From assembly GCF_900291975.1 (NCBI RefSeq), contig NZ_OMPN01000001.1:2742501-2806500 (forward strand): a DNA stretch of 64,000 nucleotides, in the 5' to 3' direction. This stretch comes from Agathobaculum massiliense. GTDB lineage: Bacteria; Bacillota; Clostridia; Oscillospirales; Butyricicoccaceae. Below are positions 46,562 to 55,328 of the stretch, one piece after another. Every line of letters begins with the position of its first letter. Positions within the stretch are counted from its first letter, which is position 1. The position numbers were made by a program, and so were the translations under genes. Under the pieces are notes generated by a model that was not told where the DNA came from, did no database searches, and worked only from the letters and a program-made list of their open reading frames with translations.

Positions 46562-47185
46562 GTGAATTTACGAAAATATGAGGAAATGAATTCACAGCAG
46601 ATCGATGCACTGCGTGAAGTAGGCAGTATAGGGACGGGAAATGCTGCGACAGCTTTATCCGCATTGTTGGGCTGCGAGGTGCGCATCCCTCTGCCAGAGG
46701 TTCAGGTGCTGGAGTTCAACGACGCTGTAGAAAAGCTGGGTGGCTTTGAAACCGTTTCTGCAGGCATCATCTCCAGCCTGAGTGGAGAAATCAATGGGTT
46801 GATGCTGGCGCTGGTGCAGCTGGATGCAATCAACCTGATCCTGAAGCACATTATGGGAAAGCAGATCGTCAGTTATGACGACCTGACAGAGCTGGAGGAT
46901 TCAGCGGTTATCGAGGTCGGGAACATACTGATCTCCTCTTTTGTCAATGCGCTGTCCGGACTGTCCGGCGTCAAGATCGTGCCATCGGTACCCCAGCTGA
47001 CGATCGATATGCAGGGAGCGATCATTACCGTACCAATGGCGGCTTACGGCAACCAGTCGGATTACATTATGCTGATCGGGGGCAGCTTTCTGGTAGAGGG
47101 GAAGGAGCTTCCCTGCCGGCTGCTCCTTGCGCCGGATGTACGTTCGCTGAATTATCTTCTGCACAGGTTGGGAATTGACGGATGA
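46562..47185 (+). CDS. cheC: Chemotaxis phosphatase CheC, with altered first active site
   Basis: The 207-residue CheY-P phosphatase and CheD partner has two E-x2-N sites in the family. Here the second is intact (IEVGNILIS near residue 116) but the first reads REVGSIG, with Ser in place of Asn. GTG start. The ATGA overlap with cheD couples the pair, as in Bacillus, where CheD-CheC control receptor adaptation. Confidence 0.93.
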   Translation: MNLRKYEEMNSQQIDALREVGSIGTGNAATALSALLGCEVRIPLPEVQVLEFNDAVEKLGGFETVSAGIISSLSGEINGLMLALVQLDAINLILKHIMGKQIVSYDDLTELEDSAVIEVGNILISSFVNALSGLSGVKIVPSVPQLTIDMQGAIITVPMAAYGNQSDYIMLIGGSFLVEGKELPCRLLLAPDVRSLNYLLHRLGIDG

Positions 47186-47661
47186 ATAAGCTGACAGTCG
47201 GCATTGCCGATATGAAAATGGCACGCGATGAGGGCGTTTTAATTACCTATGCATTAGGCTCCTGCATAGGCATTTGTCTCTATGACCCATTTATCAGGCT
47301 GGGGGCGCTGGTGCATGTCATGTTGCCGCTCAATATGGAAGCGAACCGTACCTCGCCGTTGAAGTATGCGGATACTGGGATACGCCTGACGATCAGTAAG
47401 ATGGAACAAAGAGGCGCGCGGCGCTCGCGCCTGGTAGCAAAGATCGCGGGCGGGGCGAAAATGTTTGACGTAGCAGGGAACGGGAGCCTGGGCAGCATCG
47501 GGCAGAGGAACATCGACAGCGTGCATCAGGTGCTGCAGCAGGAGCGGGTTCGGCTGTTGCGAGAGGATGTCGGCGGACGAAGTGCGCGCACGTTGTTATT
47601 TGATGTTGCTACCGGAGAGGGCTGCATCAAGGTCGTCGGTAAGGCGGAGAAAATACTTTGA
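47182..47661 (+). CDS. cheD: Chemoreceptor glutamine deamidase CheD
   Basis: The 159-residue enzyme has the catalytic Cys28 in ALGSCIGICLYD and His45 in VHVMLP, both in place. It deamidates receptor glutamines and is held by CheC. Length is normal. Confidence 0.96.
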   Translation: MNKLTVGIADMKMARDEGVLITYALGSCIGICLYDPFIRLGALVHVMLPLNMEANRTSPLKYADTGIRLTISKMEQRGARRSRLVAKIAGGAKMFDVAGNGSLGSIGQRNIDSVHQVLQQERVRLLREDVGGRSARTLLFDVATGEGCIKVVGKAEKIL

Positions 47662-47689
47662 CATAACAGCGATCGAAGGAGTGGGAATT

Positions 47690-48622
47690 ATGCAGGAAAA
47701 CAAGCGCGGCAATATCTTACTGGAATCGGGAACCAACGAAATTGAAATCATGCAGTTTACGGTCGATGATAACCTGTATGGCATTAATGTCGCAAAGGTG
47801 CGTGAGATTATGATGAGCGTGCCGGTAAAAGCAATGCCGCATGCCCATCCCGCGGTGGAGGGAATATTCAAGCCGCGCGATGTTGTGCTGACCGTGGTGG
47901 ATCTTCCATTCTATCTCACAGGGCAGCATTCCAAGCCAAACCCCAAGGATTTGTTTATCGTTACCAATTTCAATAAAATGTATATTGCATTCCGCGTGCA
48001 TACAGTGGTGGGGATCAGCCGCATTTCGTGGACAGATATTCAGAAGCCGGACAAAACGGTTTCCGGCGGCGAGGAAGGCGTGGCCACAGGCATTGCCCAG
48101 TGCGAAGGGCAACTGGTGACTGTGCTTGATTTTGAACGAATCGTTGCGGAAATAGCGCCAGAAACCACAATACAGATATCTGAAATCGAAAAAAAGGGGG
48201 CGCGTGCGCAGCGTAGCTGTCCGGTGCTGGTGGCGGAGGACTCGATCCTGCTGTCGCGTATGATACAGGATTCACTCGAAAAGGCAGGATATACAAACCT
48301 GCACATGTTCGCAAATGGGCAGGAGCTGTGGGATTATATCGAACCGCTGGCAGAGGAGCCAGCGAACTTGGAAAGGCATGCTGCACTGGTTATCACCGAT
48401 ATTGAAATGCCCAGTATGGATGGACACAGGCTGACCAAGCTGATCAAATCTGACCCGGTGCTGCGCGAGATACCGGTTATTATTTTCTCATCGCTGGTGA
48501 CTGAGGAAATGCGTGTGAAGGGAAAGGAACTTGGTGCGGACGAGCAGCTATCCAAGCCTGAGATTGGACACCTGGTGGATGTGATGGACGGCTTGCTGGA
48601 TAAAAAGAAGCAGGCAAGGTAA
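47690..48622 (+). CDS. cheV: Chemotaxis coupling protein CheV
   Basis: The 310-residue protein has an N-terminal CheW domain (residues about 20-160, TVDDNLYGINVAKVREIM) and a C-terminal receiver domain with phosphoacceptor Asp237 (ITDIEMPSMDG). It couples receptors to CheA and adapts by phosphorylation. The start MQENKRGN has GAAGGAG upstream. Confidence 0.96.
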   Translation: MQENKRGNILLESGTNEIEIMQFTVDDNLYGINVAKVREIMMSVPVKAMPHAHPAVEGIFKPRDVVLTVVDLPFYLTGQHSKPNPKDLFIVTNFNKMYIAFRVHTVVGISRISWTDIQKPDKTVSGGEEGVATGIAQCEGQLVTVLDFERIVAEIAPETTIQISEIEKKGARAQRSCPVLVAEDSILLSRMIQDSLEKAGYTNLHMFANGQELWDYIEPLAEEPANLERHAALVITDIEMPSMDGHRLTKLIKSDPVLREIPVIIFSSLVTEEMRVKGKELGADEQLSKPEIGHLVDVMDGLLDKKKQAR

Positions 48623-48646
48623 AAGCGGCCAAAGGGGGCAGATTTC

Positions 48647-49975
48647 ATGGTAAAAAATAAATATATTGTCCGGCAGGCAATCAAGGACGCGGACAGCCAT
48701 GTGCTGGGATATGAGATTATGTATTCCAACGGAAATGAGGCATACGGAGGGGATACGGGAGAGGATGCGGCGGCTGCGGAAGCAATTTACGACTTCCTGA
48801 TGCAGAACTCTGAAAAAGCCCTTAAGGATTCCTGTACATTTATGACCTTCACCAGTTCCTTGCTGGCGCGCCGCACACCGCATCTGTTTAAGAACGACTC
48901 GCTCATCATTCAAATCGATGACAGTGTAATCATCCATCCTTTTGCCATGCATTTGGTACAGCAGTATGCAAAAGAGGGATACCAGATTGCAGTCAACGAT
49001 TTTCAGTTTATGCCGCGCTATCTGGGCATGTTGGAATATATCTCCTATATCAAACTCAATATGCAGACAACAGGAGGCAACTCGGCGGAAAATGTCATGC
49101 GTGTGGCGCACAGTATGAATAAGCGTGTGATCGCCACGGGCGTGGATGACCAGCAGAAGTTTGACCAGGCCAGAGAACTGGGCGTTTATGGCATGCAGGG
49201 AGCATTTGTGGCAGATAAGTTGGCGAATAAGGTGCATCAAAGCGGCTACCTGCGCAGCAATTTCTTTCGTCTGGTTGTTGCGGTTACACGTGAGGAGCCC
49301 GATGTACAGGAAATTGAGCAGATCATTTCCATGGATGTTACACTGACTTACAGCCTGCTCAAAATTGCCAACTCGGCTTATTTTGCGCGCCGTACACAGA
49401 CGACCTCCGTCCAGCAGGCGATTATGACACTTGGATTAAACCAGATTAAGCGCTGGGTATACCTGCTCAGCGCGGGCGACCAGAGCGCGCAGGAGCTGGA
49501 GGATTCCGAGGAGTTTATCAAACGGTCGTTTATGCGAGCAAGCTTTGCAGGCGAGCTGCACCGCTATATGAAGCAGAAGCCCTTGACCCGTTCAGAGGCA
49601 TACCTGCTTGGTATGTTCTCTACGCTGGGCTACCTGATCGATGCGCCGATGGAGGATATCCTTTCGGATATCCCGATGGTGGACGAACTACGGAATGCAT
49701 TGCTCAGACATGAAGGGACTGCGGGCAAGCTGCTTGAACTGATCATAAGCTATGAGAAGGCAGATTGGAAGCAGATTACGGAAAACGCGGAAGCGCTGGG
49801 AATACCGGCAAACCTGCTCACGACCATTTATTTCGACTGTATGGAGGAAGTGAACCGGATGTGGGAGCAGATGCTCCACCCGGCTATGAGCGAAGAGGAG
49901 GCCGCCGATGCGCAAGCGGCGCTCACGGCGCAGCCTGACAATGAAAAAGAGTCTCTGCCAAGAGAGGAGAACTAA
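48647..49975 (+). CDS. HDOD protein with degenerate EAL-like domain
   Basis: The 442-residue protein has an N-terminal half resembling an EAL cyclic-di-GMP phosphodiesterase fold, but its signature reads LGYEIMYSN in place of EAL, and the metal-binding acidic residues are missing, so it should not cleave. The C-terminal half is an HDOD domain (ISMDVTLTYSLLKIANSAYF, SVQQAIMTLGLNQIKRWVYL). This is the YuxH/CdgJ type. It could be a cyclic-di-GMP-responsive regulator. Last gene of the flagellar operon, before a strong terminator. Confidence 0.88.
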   Translation: MVKNKYIVRQAIKDADSHVLGYEIMYSNGNEAYGGDTGEDAAAAEAIYDFLMQNSEKALKDSCTFMTFTSSLLARRTPHLFKNDSLIIQIDDSVIIHPFAMHLVQQYAKEGYQIAVNDFQFMPRYLGMLEYISYIKLNMQTTGGNSAENVMRVAHSMNKRVIATGVDDQQKFDQARELGVYGMQGAFVADKLANKVHQSGYLRSNFFRLVVAVTREEPDVQEIEQIISMDVTLTYSLLKIANSAYFARRTQTTSVQQAIMTLGLNQIKRWVYLLSAGDQSAQELEDSEEFIKRSFMRASFAGELHRYMKQKPLTRSEAYLLGMFSTLGYLIDAPMEDILSDIPMVDELRNALLRHEGTAGKLLELIISYEKADWKQITENAEALGIPANLLTTIYFDCMEEVNRMWEQMLHPAMSEEEAADAQAALTAQPDNEKESLPREEN

Positions 49976-50001
49976 AAAAGGAGCCATATGGCTCCTTTTT
50001 T
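49974..50001. terminator. Terminator of the flagellar operon
   Basis: AAAAAAGGAGCC-ATAT-GGCTCCTTTTTT is a perfect stem with A- and T-runs, usable on both strands. Confidence 0.93.
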
Positions 50002-50013
50002 ATGAAAATATCA

Positions 50014-50039
50014 GGGGAGGTACGGCGCCGTACCTCCCC
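50014..50039 (-). terminator. Terminator after the YjfB-like gene
   Basis: GGGGAGGTACGGC pairs perfectly with GCCGTACCTCCCC. A weak T-rich stretch follows on the minus strand. Confidence 0.6.
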
Positions 50040-50046
50040 ATTGGCA

Positions 50047-50229
50047 TTATGCACAGGTATTGATATGCTCTCCCACGCCCGGCTGGGCGGGAAGCATCTG
50101 CAGAAGCTCCTGCGCGGCAAGCTCCGCGGAGTCCATCGACTTTTTGGCAATCGAGATCGATACGCTCTGCTGTAGCTGTGCCGCATGCATGGAAACCGAA
50201 AGACCAGCGATATCGCTCATCATACTCAT
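50047..50229 (-). CDS. YjfB-like putative motility protein
   Basis: The 60-residue protein is MSDIAGLSVSMHAAQLQQSV-type, matching small YjfB proteins found near flagellin genes. AGAGGAGGT precedes the ATG. Its function is unknown, and it may be secreted or bind flagellar parts. It lies downstream of flagellin on the same strand, past a hairpin. Confidence 0.8.
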   Translation of the reverse strand: MSMMSDIAGLSVSMHAAQLQQSVSISIAKKSMDSAELAAQELLQMLPAQPGVGEHINTCA

Positions 50230-50263
50230 TTGCGGTTACCTCCTCTTTGCGGGTCCATAAATG

Positions 50264-50295
50264 CAGGAAAGCACGCGGAAATGCGTGCCTTCCTG
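50264..50295 (-). terminator. Hairpin after the flagellin gene
   Basis: CAGGAAAGCACGC and GCGTGCCTTCCTG form a 13 bp stem with one mismatch. The following minus-strand sequence is only weakly T-rich. Confidence 0.5.
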
Positions 50296-50336
50296 TGATG
50301 TGTAGGGATAATAAATATTGCAGTACAACAAAAACC

Positions 50337-51809
50337 TTACTGCAGGAGCTGCAGAACGCCCTGCGGCACCTGGTTGGCCTGCGCGAGCATTGCCTGCGCG
50401 GACTGCACCAGAATGTTGTTCTTGGTGTAAGCCATCATCTCGTCGGCCACGTCGGTGTCGCGGATGGTGGACTCGGCGTCCTGGATGTTCTCCGTCATGA
50501 CGGACAGGTTATTCTGGGTGTGCTCCAGACGGTTCTGGGTCGCGCCCAACTCACCGCGAATAGAGGATACCTTATTGATCGCGTCCTTGATAGACTTGAC
50601 CGCAGCCTGCGCGGCATCCTGAGAAGCAACACTGATGCTGCTCAGACCAAGAGCCTGTACATGTACATCGCCGATTTTAACCTTCATTTGGTTATAATCA
50701 TCCGAAGTATCGCCAATCTGTAGGGTCAGACCAGTGCCGTTTTGATCAGCGGTAAACTCCAAGGTGTTAGCATTATTTTTTACACTGATACCCGTACCCT
50801 TCAATGCAGCATTAATCGCCGCAGCGTTGGCATCTGCATCTGTACCCAGCACGATAGCGGTTGCACCCTCCGTTTTTGTTTCATCACCAGCTTTAGCTAC
50901 AAACTCATAAGTCTTGCCGTTAAGCGTAAAGCTATCGCCAGCTTGCAGTGTATCGCCACCGGCCAGCGTTGTTTTTGCGTTGGCACCCGCAGTAACAGTT
51001 GCGTTCGTACCAGTAATAACACCGGTATCATTGCTGCTCATGGTGATAACCTTAGCGCCATTTTCACCGGCAACCTTAGAGGTCAGTTCAACCTTAGCGC
51101 CTGTTCCGCCGACATCAAAAACTGCAGACAGCTCTGCATTTTTGGAAATTGCATCCCGAATTGCAGTGGCTTGATCATTTGCATCGTTTGTATCACCAGC
51201 ATAAGTAATTTCAACCTTTTTCAGTTGACCATCCGCAGTTGCATACTCTACGGTAAGCTTGTGATCGCCTGCCGTCCCCATCGCGGCAACCGTGATTTCA
51301 GATTTCGCGCCAGTAGCTGCAACATTGGTAATCGTGCCTGTCGCACCAGCAACTGTAGCAGCCGTCATATCAATTTCTGTCTCTGCCAAGGAACCGTCCA
51401 ACAGCTTGATGCCGTTGAAGTTAGAGCTGTCCGCGATGCGGTCGATTTCTTCCTTGAGTTTGTCTACTTCCAACTGAAGATTGCTGCGGTCAACCTCGTT
51501 GTCATAGGTGCCGTTCGCAGACTGGGTGGCCAGCTCGACCATACGGTTGAGCATGTCTTGCACTTCCTGCATCGCACCCTCACCGGTCTTTACCAGCGAG
51601 ATACCGTCCTTTACGTTCTTCTGCGCAGTTTCCAGACCAGTGATCTGTGCGCGCATCTTCTCGGAAATCGCAAGGCCGGCCGCGTCGTCGCCCGCGCGGT
51701 TGATCTTGTAGCCCGAGGACAGCTTTTCAAGGTTCTTGGATAGTGCCGAGGTATTGTTGTTGTAGTTGCGGTAGGCGTTCATCGCCATGATGTTATGCTG
51801 AATACGCAT
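50337..51809 (-). CDS. Flagellin
   Basis: The 490-residue filament protein has conserved N-terminal D0/D1 (MRIQHNIMAMNAYRNY, then LEKLSSGYKINRAGDDAAGL) and C-terminal D1/D0 (SSIRGELGATQNRLEHTQNN, DEMMAYTKNNILVQSAQAML). A variable, Ala/Thr-rich domain lies between (about residues 170-400), the surface-exposed part. AAGGAGGAA precedes the ATG. An in-frame upstream ATG is unlikely. A sigma-28 -10 box lies 190 nt upstream, and the leader is long and structured. Confidence 0.97.
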   Translation of the reverse strand: MRIQHNIMAMNAYRNYNNNTSALSKNLEKLSSGYKINRAGDDAAGLAISEKMRAQITGLETAQKNVKDGISLVKTGEGAMQEVQDMLNRMVELATQSANGTYDNEVDRSNLQLEVDKLKEEIDRIADSSNFNGIKLLDGSLAETEIDMTAATVAGATGTITNVAATGAKSEITVAAMGTAGDHKLTVEYATADGQLKKVEITYAGDTNDANDQATAIRDAISKNAELSAVFDVGGTGAKVELTSKVAGENGAKVITMSSNDTGVITGTNATVTAGANAKTTLAGGDTLQAGDSFTLNGKTYEFVAKAGDETKTEGATAIVLGTDADANAAAINAALKGTGISVKNNANTLEFTADQNGTGLTLQIGDTSDDYNQMKVKIGDVHVQALGLSSISVASQDAAQAAVKSIKDAINKVSSIRGELGATQNRLEHTQNNLSVMTENIQDAESTIRDTDVADEMMAYTKNNILVQSAQAMLAQANQVPQGVLQLLQ

Positions 51810-51998
51810 AATGTTTGTTCCTCCTTGAGCATTACAGGGAAAATCCATTTTCCCCAACAAATTTAATTTTCCTGCCGCGTCCCGTGAGCTCGAACAGGAC
51901 AGGGCAGAAGTAGTGCTGCGGCGGGCGGCGCCGCCCGTAAGCCGGACCAGGGGATTTATGTACCCCCTCAATGGCTGCCGCTATTGGCTTACATATAA
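51810..51998 (-). promoter_or_regulatory. Long structured leader of flagellin
   Basis: Between the sigma-28 box and the start there are about 185 nt with several hairpins. One, at 51837-51854 (GGGAAAAT-GG-ATTTTCCC), exposes TGGA in its loop, the pattern bound by CsrA. The ribosome site AAGGAGGAA is a second possible target. In Bacillus, CsrA-FliW controls flagellin translation. Neither gene is in the window, so this is inference. Confidence 0.4.
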
Positions 51999-51999
51999 A

Positions 52000-52026
52000 T
52001 TATCGGCGGTGTATCACATAAAATAA
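52000..52026 (-). promoter_or_regulatory. Sigma-28 promoter of flagellin
   Basis: On the minus strand GCCGATAA is an exact sigma-28 -10 box at 52000-52007. The -35 region shows TTATTTT, not TAAA, but a similar element stands before the SLH gene's box. Confidence 0.75.
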
Positions 52027-52127
52027 GGGAAAAATAAAAAAATATGGGGTGCTTATATAAAAAAGAGCTTGCAAATAAAAAAAGTTGAACAACACCTTTT
52101 TTTAGATAAAAATCAGCCGATATAATA

Positions 52128-52255
52128 AACGAACCCATTGAGAGAGAGTCTATGGCCAAGGTCCGCGCCTTTGGTTGTGGACTCTTTCTTGCTTCGGAAT
52201 ACCCCCGGATGAAAGCGAATGAAAAACACCCGCCCTTATGGCGGGTGTTTTTTCA
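52128..52255 (+). ncRNA. Candidate small RNA
   Basis: A promoter-like -10 (GCCGATATAAT at 52116-52126, matching sigma-28 and sigma-A boxes at once) precedes a region with no ORF. The RNA would begin near 52133, fold into an almost continuous 21 bp hairpin (52141-52189), then a single-stranded stretch, then a strong terminator (52222-52255). The promoter-hairpin-terminator layout is typical of trans-acting small RNAs. The -35 is weak, and transcription is not shown. Confidence 0.4.
52222..52255. terminator. Terminator of the candidate small RNA and of the hemerythrin gene
   Basis: AAACACCCGCC-CTTAT-GGCGGGTGTTT with T-run on the plus strand and A-run on the other, so it can act both ways. Confidence 0.9.
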
Positions 52256-52268
52256 AGAACAGGTGATC

Positions 52269-52760
52269 TTATGTGTTTTCACGGATAAACGAAGCGAGCC
52301 GCTTATCCTCCCTGCGAATATGGTTAATCAAAACATTGACCAGCTGGTTCAGGCGCTGAAGATTTTCCATGGTACCGCCCGCACGTTTGATGGCATCCGC
52401 AGCATCGCGGATCTGCTTTTTATAATTTACATGGAAGGTACGGTGTGCATCGTAGTGCGGATAATGGTATTGCTTCTGTAGCTGTTCCTCATCCCCGAAG
52501 TGCTTTGCGACATAATCGGAAAGAAACTCTGCGGTGTCCCGAAGCGAGTCTCGGCCCCGTCCGGAGGCACAGGCATCCAGAAGGGCATTGATGGCTTCAA
52601 ACAGCTGTGTATGCTCAGAGTCGATCAGTTCATTGCCGGTAACCAATTCTGGTGTAAGGGAATAGCGCTTAGTACTTATCGAGGTCCTCGGTAAAGGATT
52701 TTCCTGCTGCGGAGGAGCGACGAAAGGTATCCCCCTGATCGGGGGACAGTCCTCCTGCAT
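52269..52760 (-). CDS. Hemerythrin-like domain protein, start uncertain (possibly frameshifted MCP extension)
   Basis: From about 52664 downwards the frame encodes a complete bacteriohemerythrin of about 131 residues: [32 protein letters not shown] and NHIRREDKR supply the usual di-iron ligands. No normal start codon stands close before it. The nearest ATG in frame is 52760, inside the chemoreceptor gene in another frame, without a good ribosome site. An ATA with GAGGA upstream lies at 52679. Dropping one base at 52671 would fuse it to the receptor. It probably senses oxygen. Boundaries are tentative. Confidence 0.6.
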   Translation of the reverse strand: MQEDCPPIRGIPFVAPPQQENPLPRTSISTKRYSLTPELVTGNELIDSEHTQLFEAINALLDACASGRGRDSLRDTAEFLSDYVAKHFGDEEQLQKQYHYPHYDAHRTFHVNYKKQIRDAADAIKRAGGTMENLQRLNQLVNVLINHIRREDKRLASFIRENT

Positions 52761-54471
52761 AAGGGCTGCCGCCGAATTTTGCAGAGGAGGAACTGTTGAC
52801 ATGGAACGCGGAGAAAATCTGACGCATGATATTGGCCTGGGAGGAAAGCTCCTCGCTTGCCGCTGCGGATTCTTCGCTCGTTGCGGAATTGGTCTGTACA
52901 ACCGTGGAAATCTGATCGATGCCCTGCATGATCTGGTCGATGGATTCCGATTCATGCTCTGCGGCATCGGCGATCCGGCTGATCTGCTCAACAGACTGCG
53001 TGGTCAGTTCTGCGCTCTGCGTAATGGAATCCGCCGCAGTGCGGGCGATTTCGGAGCCGTTTTCCACAGCCTTGATCGAGGATTCGATCAGAGCGGTCGT
53101 ATTGCTGGCAGCTTCCGCGCTCTTGGTGGCGAGATTACGCACCTCGTCGGCGACGACCGCGAAACCCTTGCCCGCAGAACCGGCGCGCGCGGCTTCGACT
53201 GCGGCATTGAGCGCCAGGATATTGGTCTGGAAAGAGATATCCTCGATCGTTTTGATGATCTTGCTGATCTCCTGTGAGGTAGCTGTAATCTCGTTCATGG
53301 CCTCGATCATCTTGGCCATTTGCTCCTGGCTCGCGATATTCTGCTGTCCGGCCTTGTCCGCGTTTTCCTTCGCTACACGCGCCGATTCGGCGTTTTCACG
53401 GGCAGCATCAGCAATATCGTTAATGGTGGAGGAAAGCTCCTCTACCGCGCTTGCCTGCTCAGTAGCGCCCTGTGCGAGCGCCTGCGCACCATTGGAAACC
53501 TGCTCGGCACCGGCAGATACCTGGTCGGCCGAGGACATGGCGTTGGAGATCATATTGCCCAAAGTAGAAAGAAGGGTGGAAAGATTGTTGGATACGGTTT
53601 GAAGTGCGCCGGGGAAATTTCCGTTTACAGAAATCGTAAAATCGCCGTTGGCCATACTGGTAGAGACGCGTGCGATTTCGCTGATGGATTCCTTCAGGAC
53701 CGTTTGGCTGGTCTTGAGCGCGGAGGAGATTTCACCTACCTCATCACGGGACTCATAAGTAACGGGACGATCGAGATCGCCGTCGCTCATAGCAACGATA
53801 GCGTCGCGCGCTTCGGACAGCGGCACCCGAATGGAGTGGATGATCTTAACAGCGAAGATAAGTGTGAGAGCCAGAAAGATCAGTGTCATGCTAACAAAGA
53901 TAATAGCGATCCGTATGACATTGCTGGTTTCATTGTCGATAAGGACCTTTATGTCACTTTGTAATCCGCGAATAAAAGTGCGGGCAGCATCAGCTTGGGC
54001 AGTCAAAGCCGGCGTACACTCTTGCTGCAGGATTTCAGTAGCAGCATCAAAATCATTTTTATCCAGAGCGGCAGTGATTTCGGGAACAATATTCAACCAT
54101 TTTTGCGAAGCGGCAATAACCTCATCTGCTGCATTGGCTGCCATATACTTTCCGGTATTTTCCTGTAAGTAAGAAATTTTCTCCTCCAAGCTGCTGATGG
54201 CTTCATTCAGTTTTTCCTGATTGGAGGCATAATCGGACTTGTTCGTATCGAGTACCATATCGCGTGCATAGCGAGCGGCGGTGTTGATATTGACCTGAGA
54301 TTCCAACGCCTGTGTTTCAAGCTGTAGTTCGCCATTAATTAGATCGGTGTAACGGTTGTTAACAGAAATCGTATTGATCAGTGCAAATATGACGAGTATG
54401 AGTGACAGAATGATTGGTATGGCAAAACCTACGGCAAGTCGTGCGCTAATACGCATGTTTTTCAGCTTCAT
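52669..54471 (-). CDS. Methyl-accepting chemotaxis protein
   Basis: The 600-residue receptor has membrane helices near residues 13-33 and 190-212, a periplasm-type four-helix sensor between them, HAMP near 213-265 and the signalling domain from about 300 to 560. It has the hairpin tip [19 protein letters not shown] and [23 protein letters not shown] precedes the ATG. The C-terminus ends DLDKY and is followed out of frame by a hemerythrin domain. Confidence 0.96.
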   Translation of the reverse strand: MKLKNMRISARLAVGFAIPIILSLILVIFALINTISVNNRYTDLINGELQLETQALESQVNINTAARYARDMVLDTNKSDYASNQEKLNEAISSLEEKISYLQENTGKYMAANAADEVIAASQKWLNIVPEITAALDKNDFDAATEILQQECTPALTAQADAARTFIRGLQSDIKVLIDNETSNVIRIAIIFVSMTLIFLALTLIFAVKIIHSIRVPLSEARDAIVAMSDGDLDRPVTYESRDEVGEISSALKTSQTVLKESISEIARVSTSMANGDFTISVNGNFPGALQTVSNNLSTLLSTLGNMISNAMSSADQVSAGAEQVSNGAQALAQGATEQASAVEELSSTINDIADAARENAESARVAKENADKAGQQNIASQEQMAKMIEAMNEITATSQEISKIIKTIEDISFQTNILALNAAVEAARAGSAGKGFAVVADEVRNLATKSAEAASNTTALIESSIKAVENGSEIARTAADSITQSAELTTQSVEQISRIADAAEHESESIDQIMQGIDQISTVVQTNSATSEESAAASEELSSQANIMRQIFSAFHVNSSSSAKFGGSPYAGGLSPDQGDTFRRSSAAGKSFTEDLDKY

Positions 54472-54522
54472 GTTGTGAAATTCCTCCTGAGTTTTGAAAA
54501 TGAATTTATAAAAAACGGCAGC

Positions 54523-55224
54523 TTAACGCAACTCGCCGTATTTTCCTTTTTCGACGTCCCCTGCAATCCGGCCGGAAACCAGCGTAACAACGCGCCGGCA
54601 CATGATATTGACAAAGTTTTTAGCATGGGTCGCCATAATGATGGTTGTACCGCGGCGGTTGATCTCGTTTAAAATGTTCATGATATCCCAGCCGGTATCG
54701 TCATCCAGATTTGCGGTGATCTCATCCAGGAGCAGGATATGAGGATTGCAGATGATGGCTCGCGCAAGCTCGACCAGCTTTATCTGCCCGCCGGACAGCA
54801 TGTATGGATAGGAGTCCGCCATAGTGCGCATACCAACAATGGAGAGGGCTTTGAGTGTGTTTTGTGGGATAACCCGATTGGAAACCCCCATGGCCCGCTG
54901 GACGATTTCAAGGTTTTCCCCGATCGTTTTTTTACGAATGAGGGCTGGTTCCTGCCACACCTGCCCAATCCGGCGGCGGTACAATGGACGCCGCCACTGT
55001 GGTATACGGTTGATCTGCTGCCCTTCCACCCATATGGCGCCCTCCTCCGGAGTGATGTGGTTTGCAAGCAGGCGGAGAAGCGTTGTTTTTCCCGCACCGC
55101 TGCTGCCAATCAGAAAAACAAAGTCTCCTGCTTCGATCGAAAGCGAAAGTTCGTCGATTGCAGCAAAACGGCGCTTTTCATTCATAAAATATTTGCTTAC
55201 ATGGTCAAATTCGATCTGGGGCAC
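54523..55224 (-). CDS. FtsE-like ABC transporter ATP-binding protein, without permease partner
   Basis: The 233-residue ATPase has Walker A GSSGAGKT near residue 40, Q-loop VWQEPALI, signature LSGGQIKLVELARA and Walker B ILLLDEITANLD. It most resembles FtsE, but no FtsX-like permease is adjacent. The signature and Walker B depart slightly from consensus (QIKL, DEIT). GTG start with GGAGG upstream. It is followed by the MCP gene on the same strand, 51 nt away. Confidence 0.85.
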   Translation of the reverse strand: MPQIEFDHVSKYFMNEKRRFAAIDELSLSIEAGDFVFLIGSSGAGKTTLLRLLANHITPEEGAIWVEGQQINRIPQWRRPLYRRRIGQVWQEPALIRKKTIGENLEIVQRAMGVSNRVIPQNTLKALSIVGMRTMADSYPYMLSGGQIKLVELARAIICNPHILLLDEITANLDDDTGWDIMNILNEINRRGTTIIMATHAKNFVNIMCRRVVTLVSGRIAGDVEKGKYGELR

Positions 55225-55264
55225 GCGTTGTTCCTCCGGAAAAATACAAAATGGTGGTCAAGAA

Positions 55265-55293
55265 TGGACAAAAACGGGTTTATCTGCTATGAT
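55265..55293 (+). promoter_or_regulatory. Sigma-A promoter of the C39-like peptidase
   Basis: TGGACA (55265-55270) and TATGAT (55288-55293), with 17 nt between, plus a TG extension before the -10. On the opposite strand the same place reads GCAGATAA, a 7/8 sigma-28 -10 match that could serve the ABC gene. Confidence 0.7.
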
Positions 55294-55328
55294 ATCAAAA
55301 ACAGGCTGACGATAAGGAGGTGAGCGGC

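Noticed and set aside
52660-52680. Programmed +1 frameshift at TAC-TAA
   Set aside because: The bases do not form a known slippery site, so an ordinary frameshift, error or separate start is more likely. Kept only as an open question in the findings.
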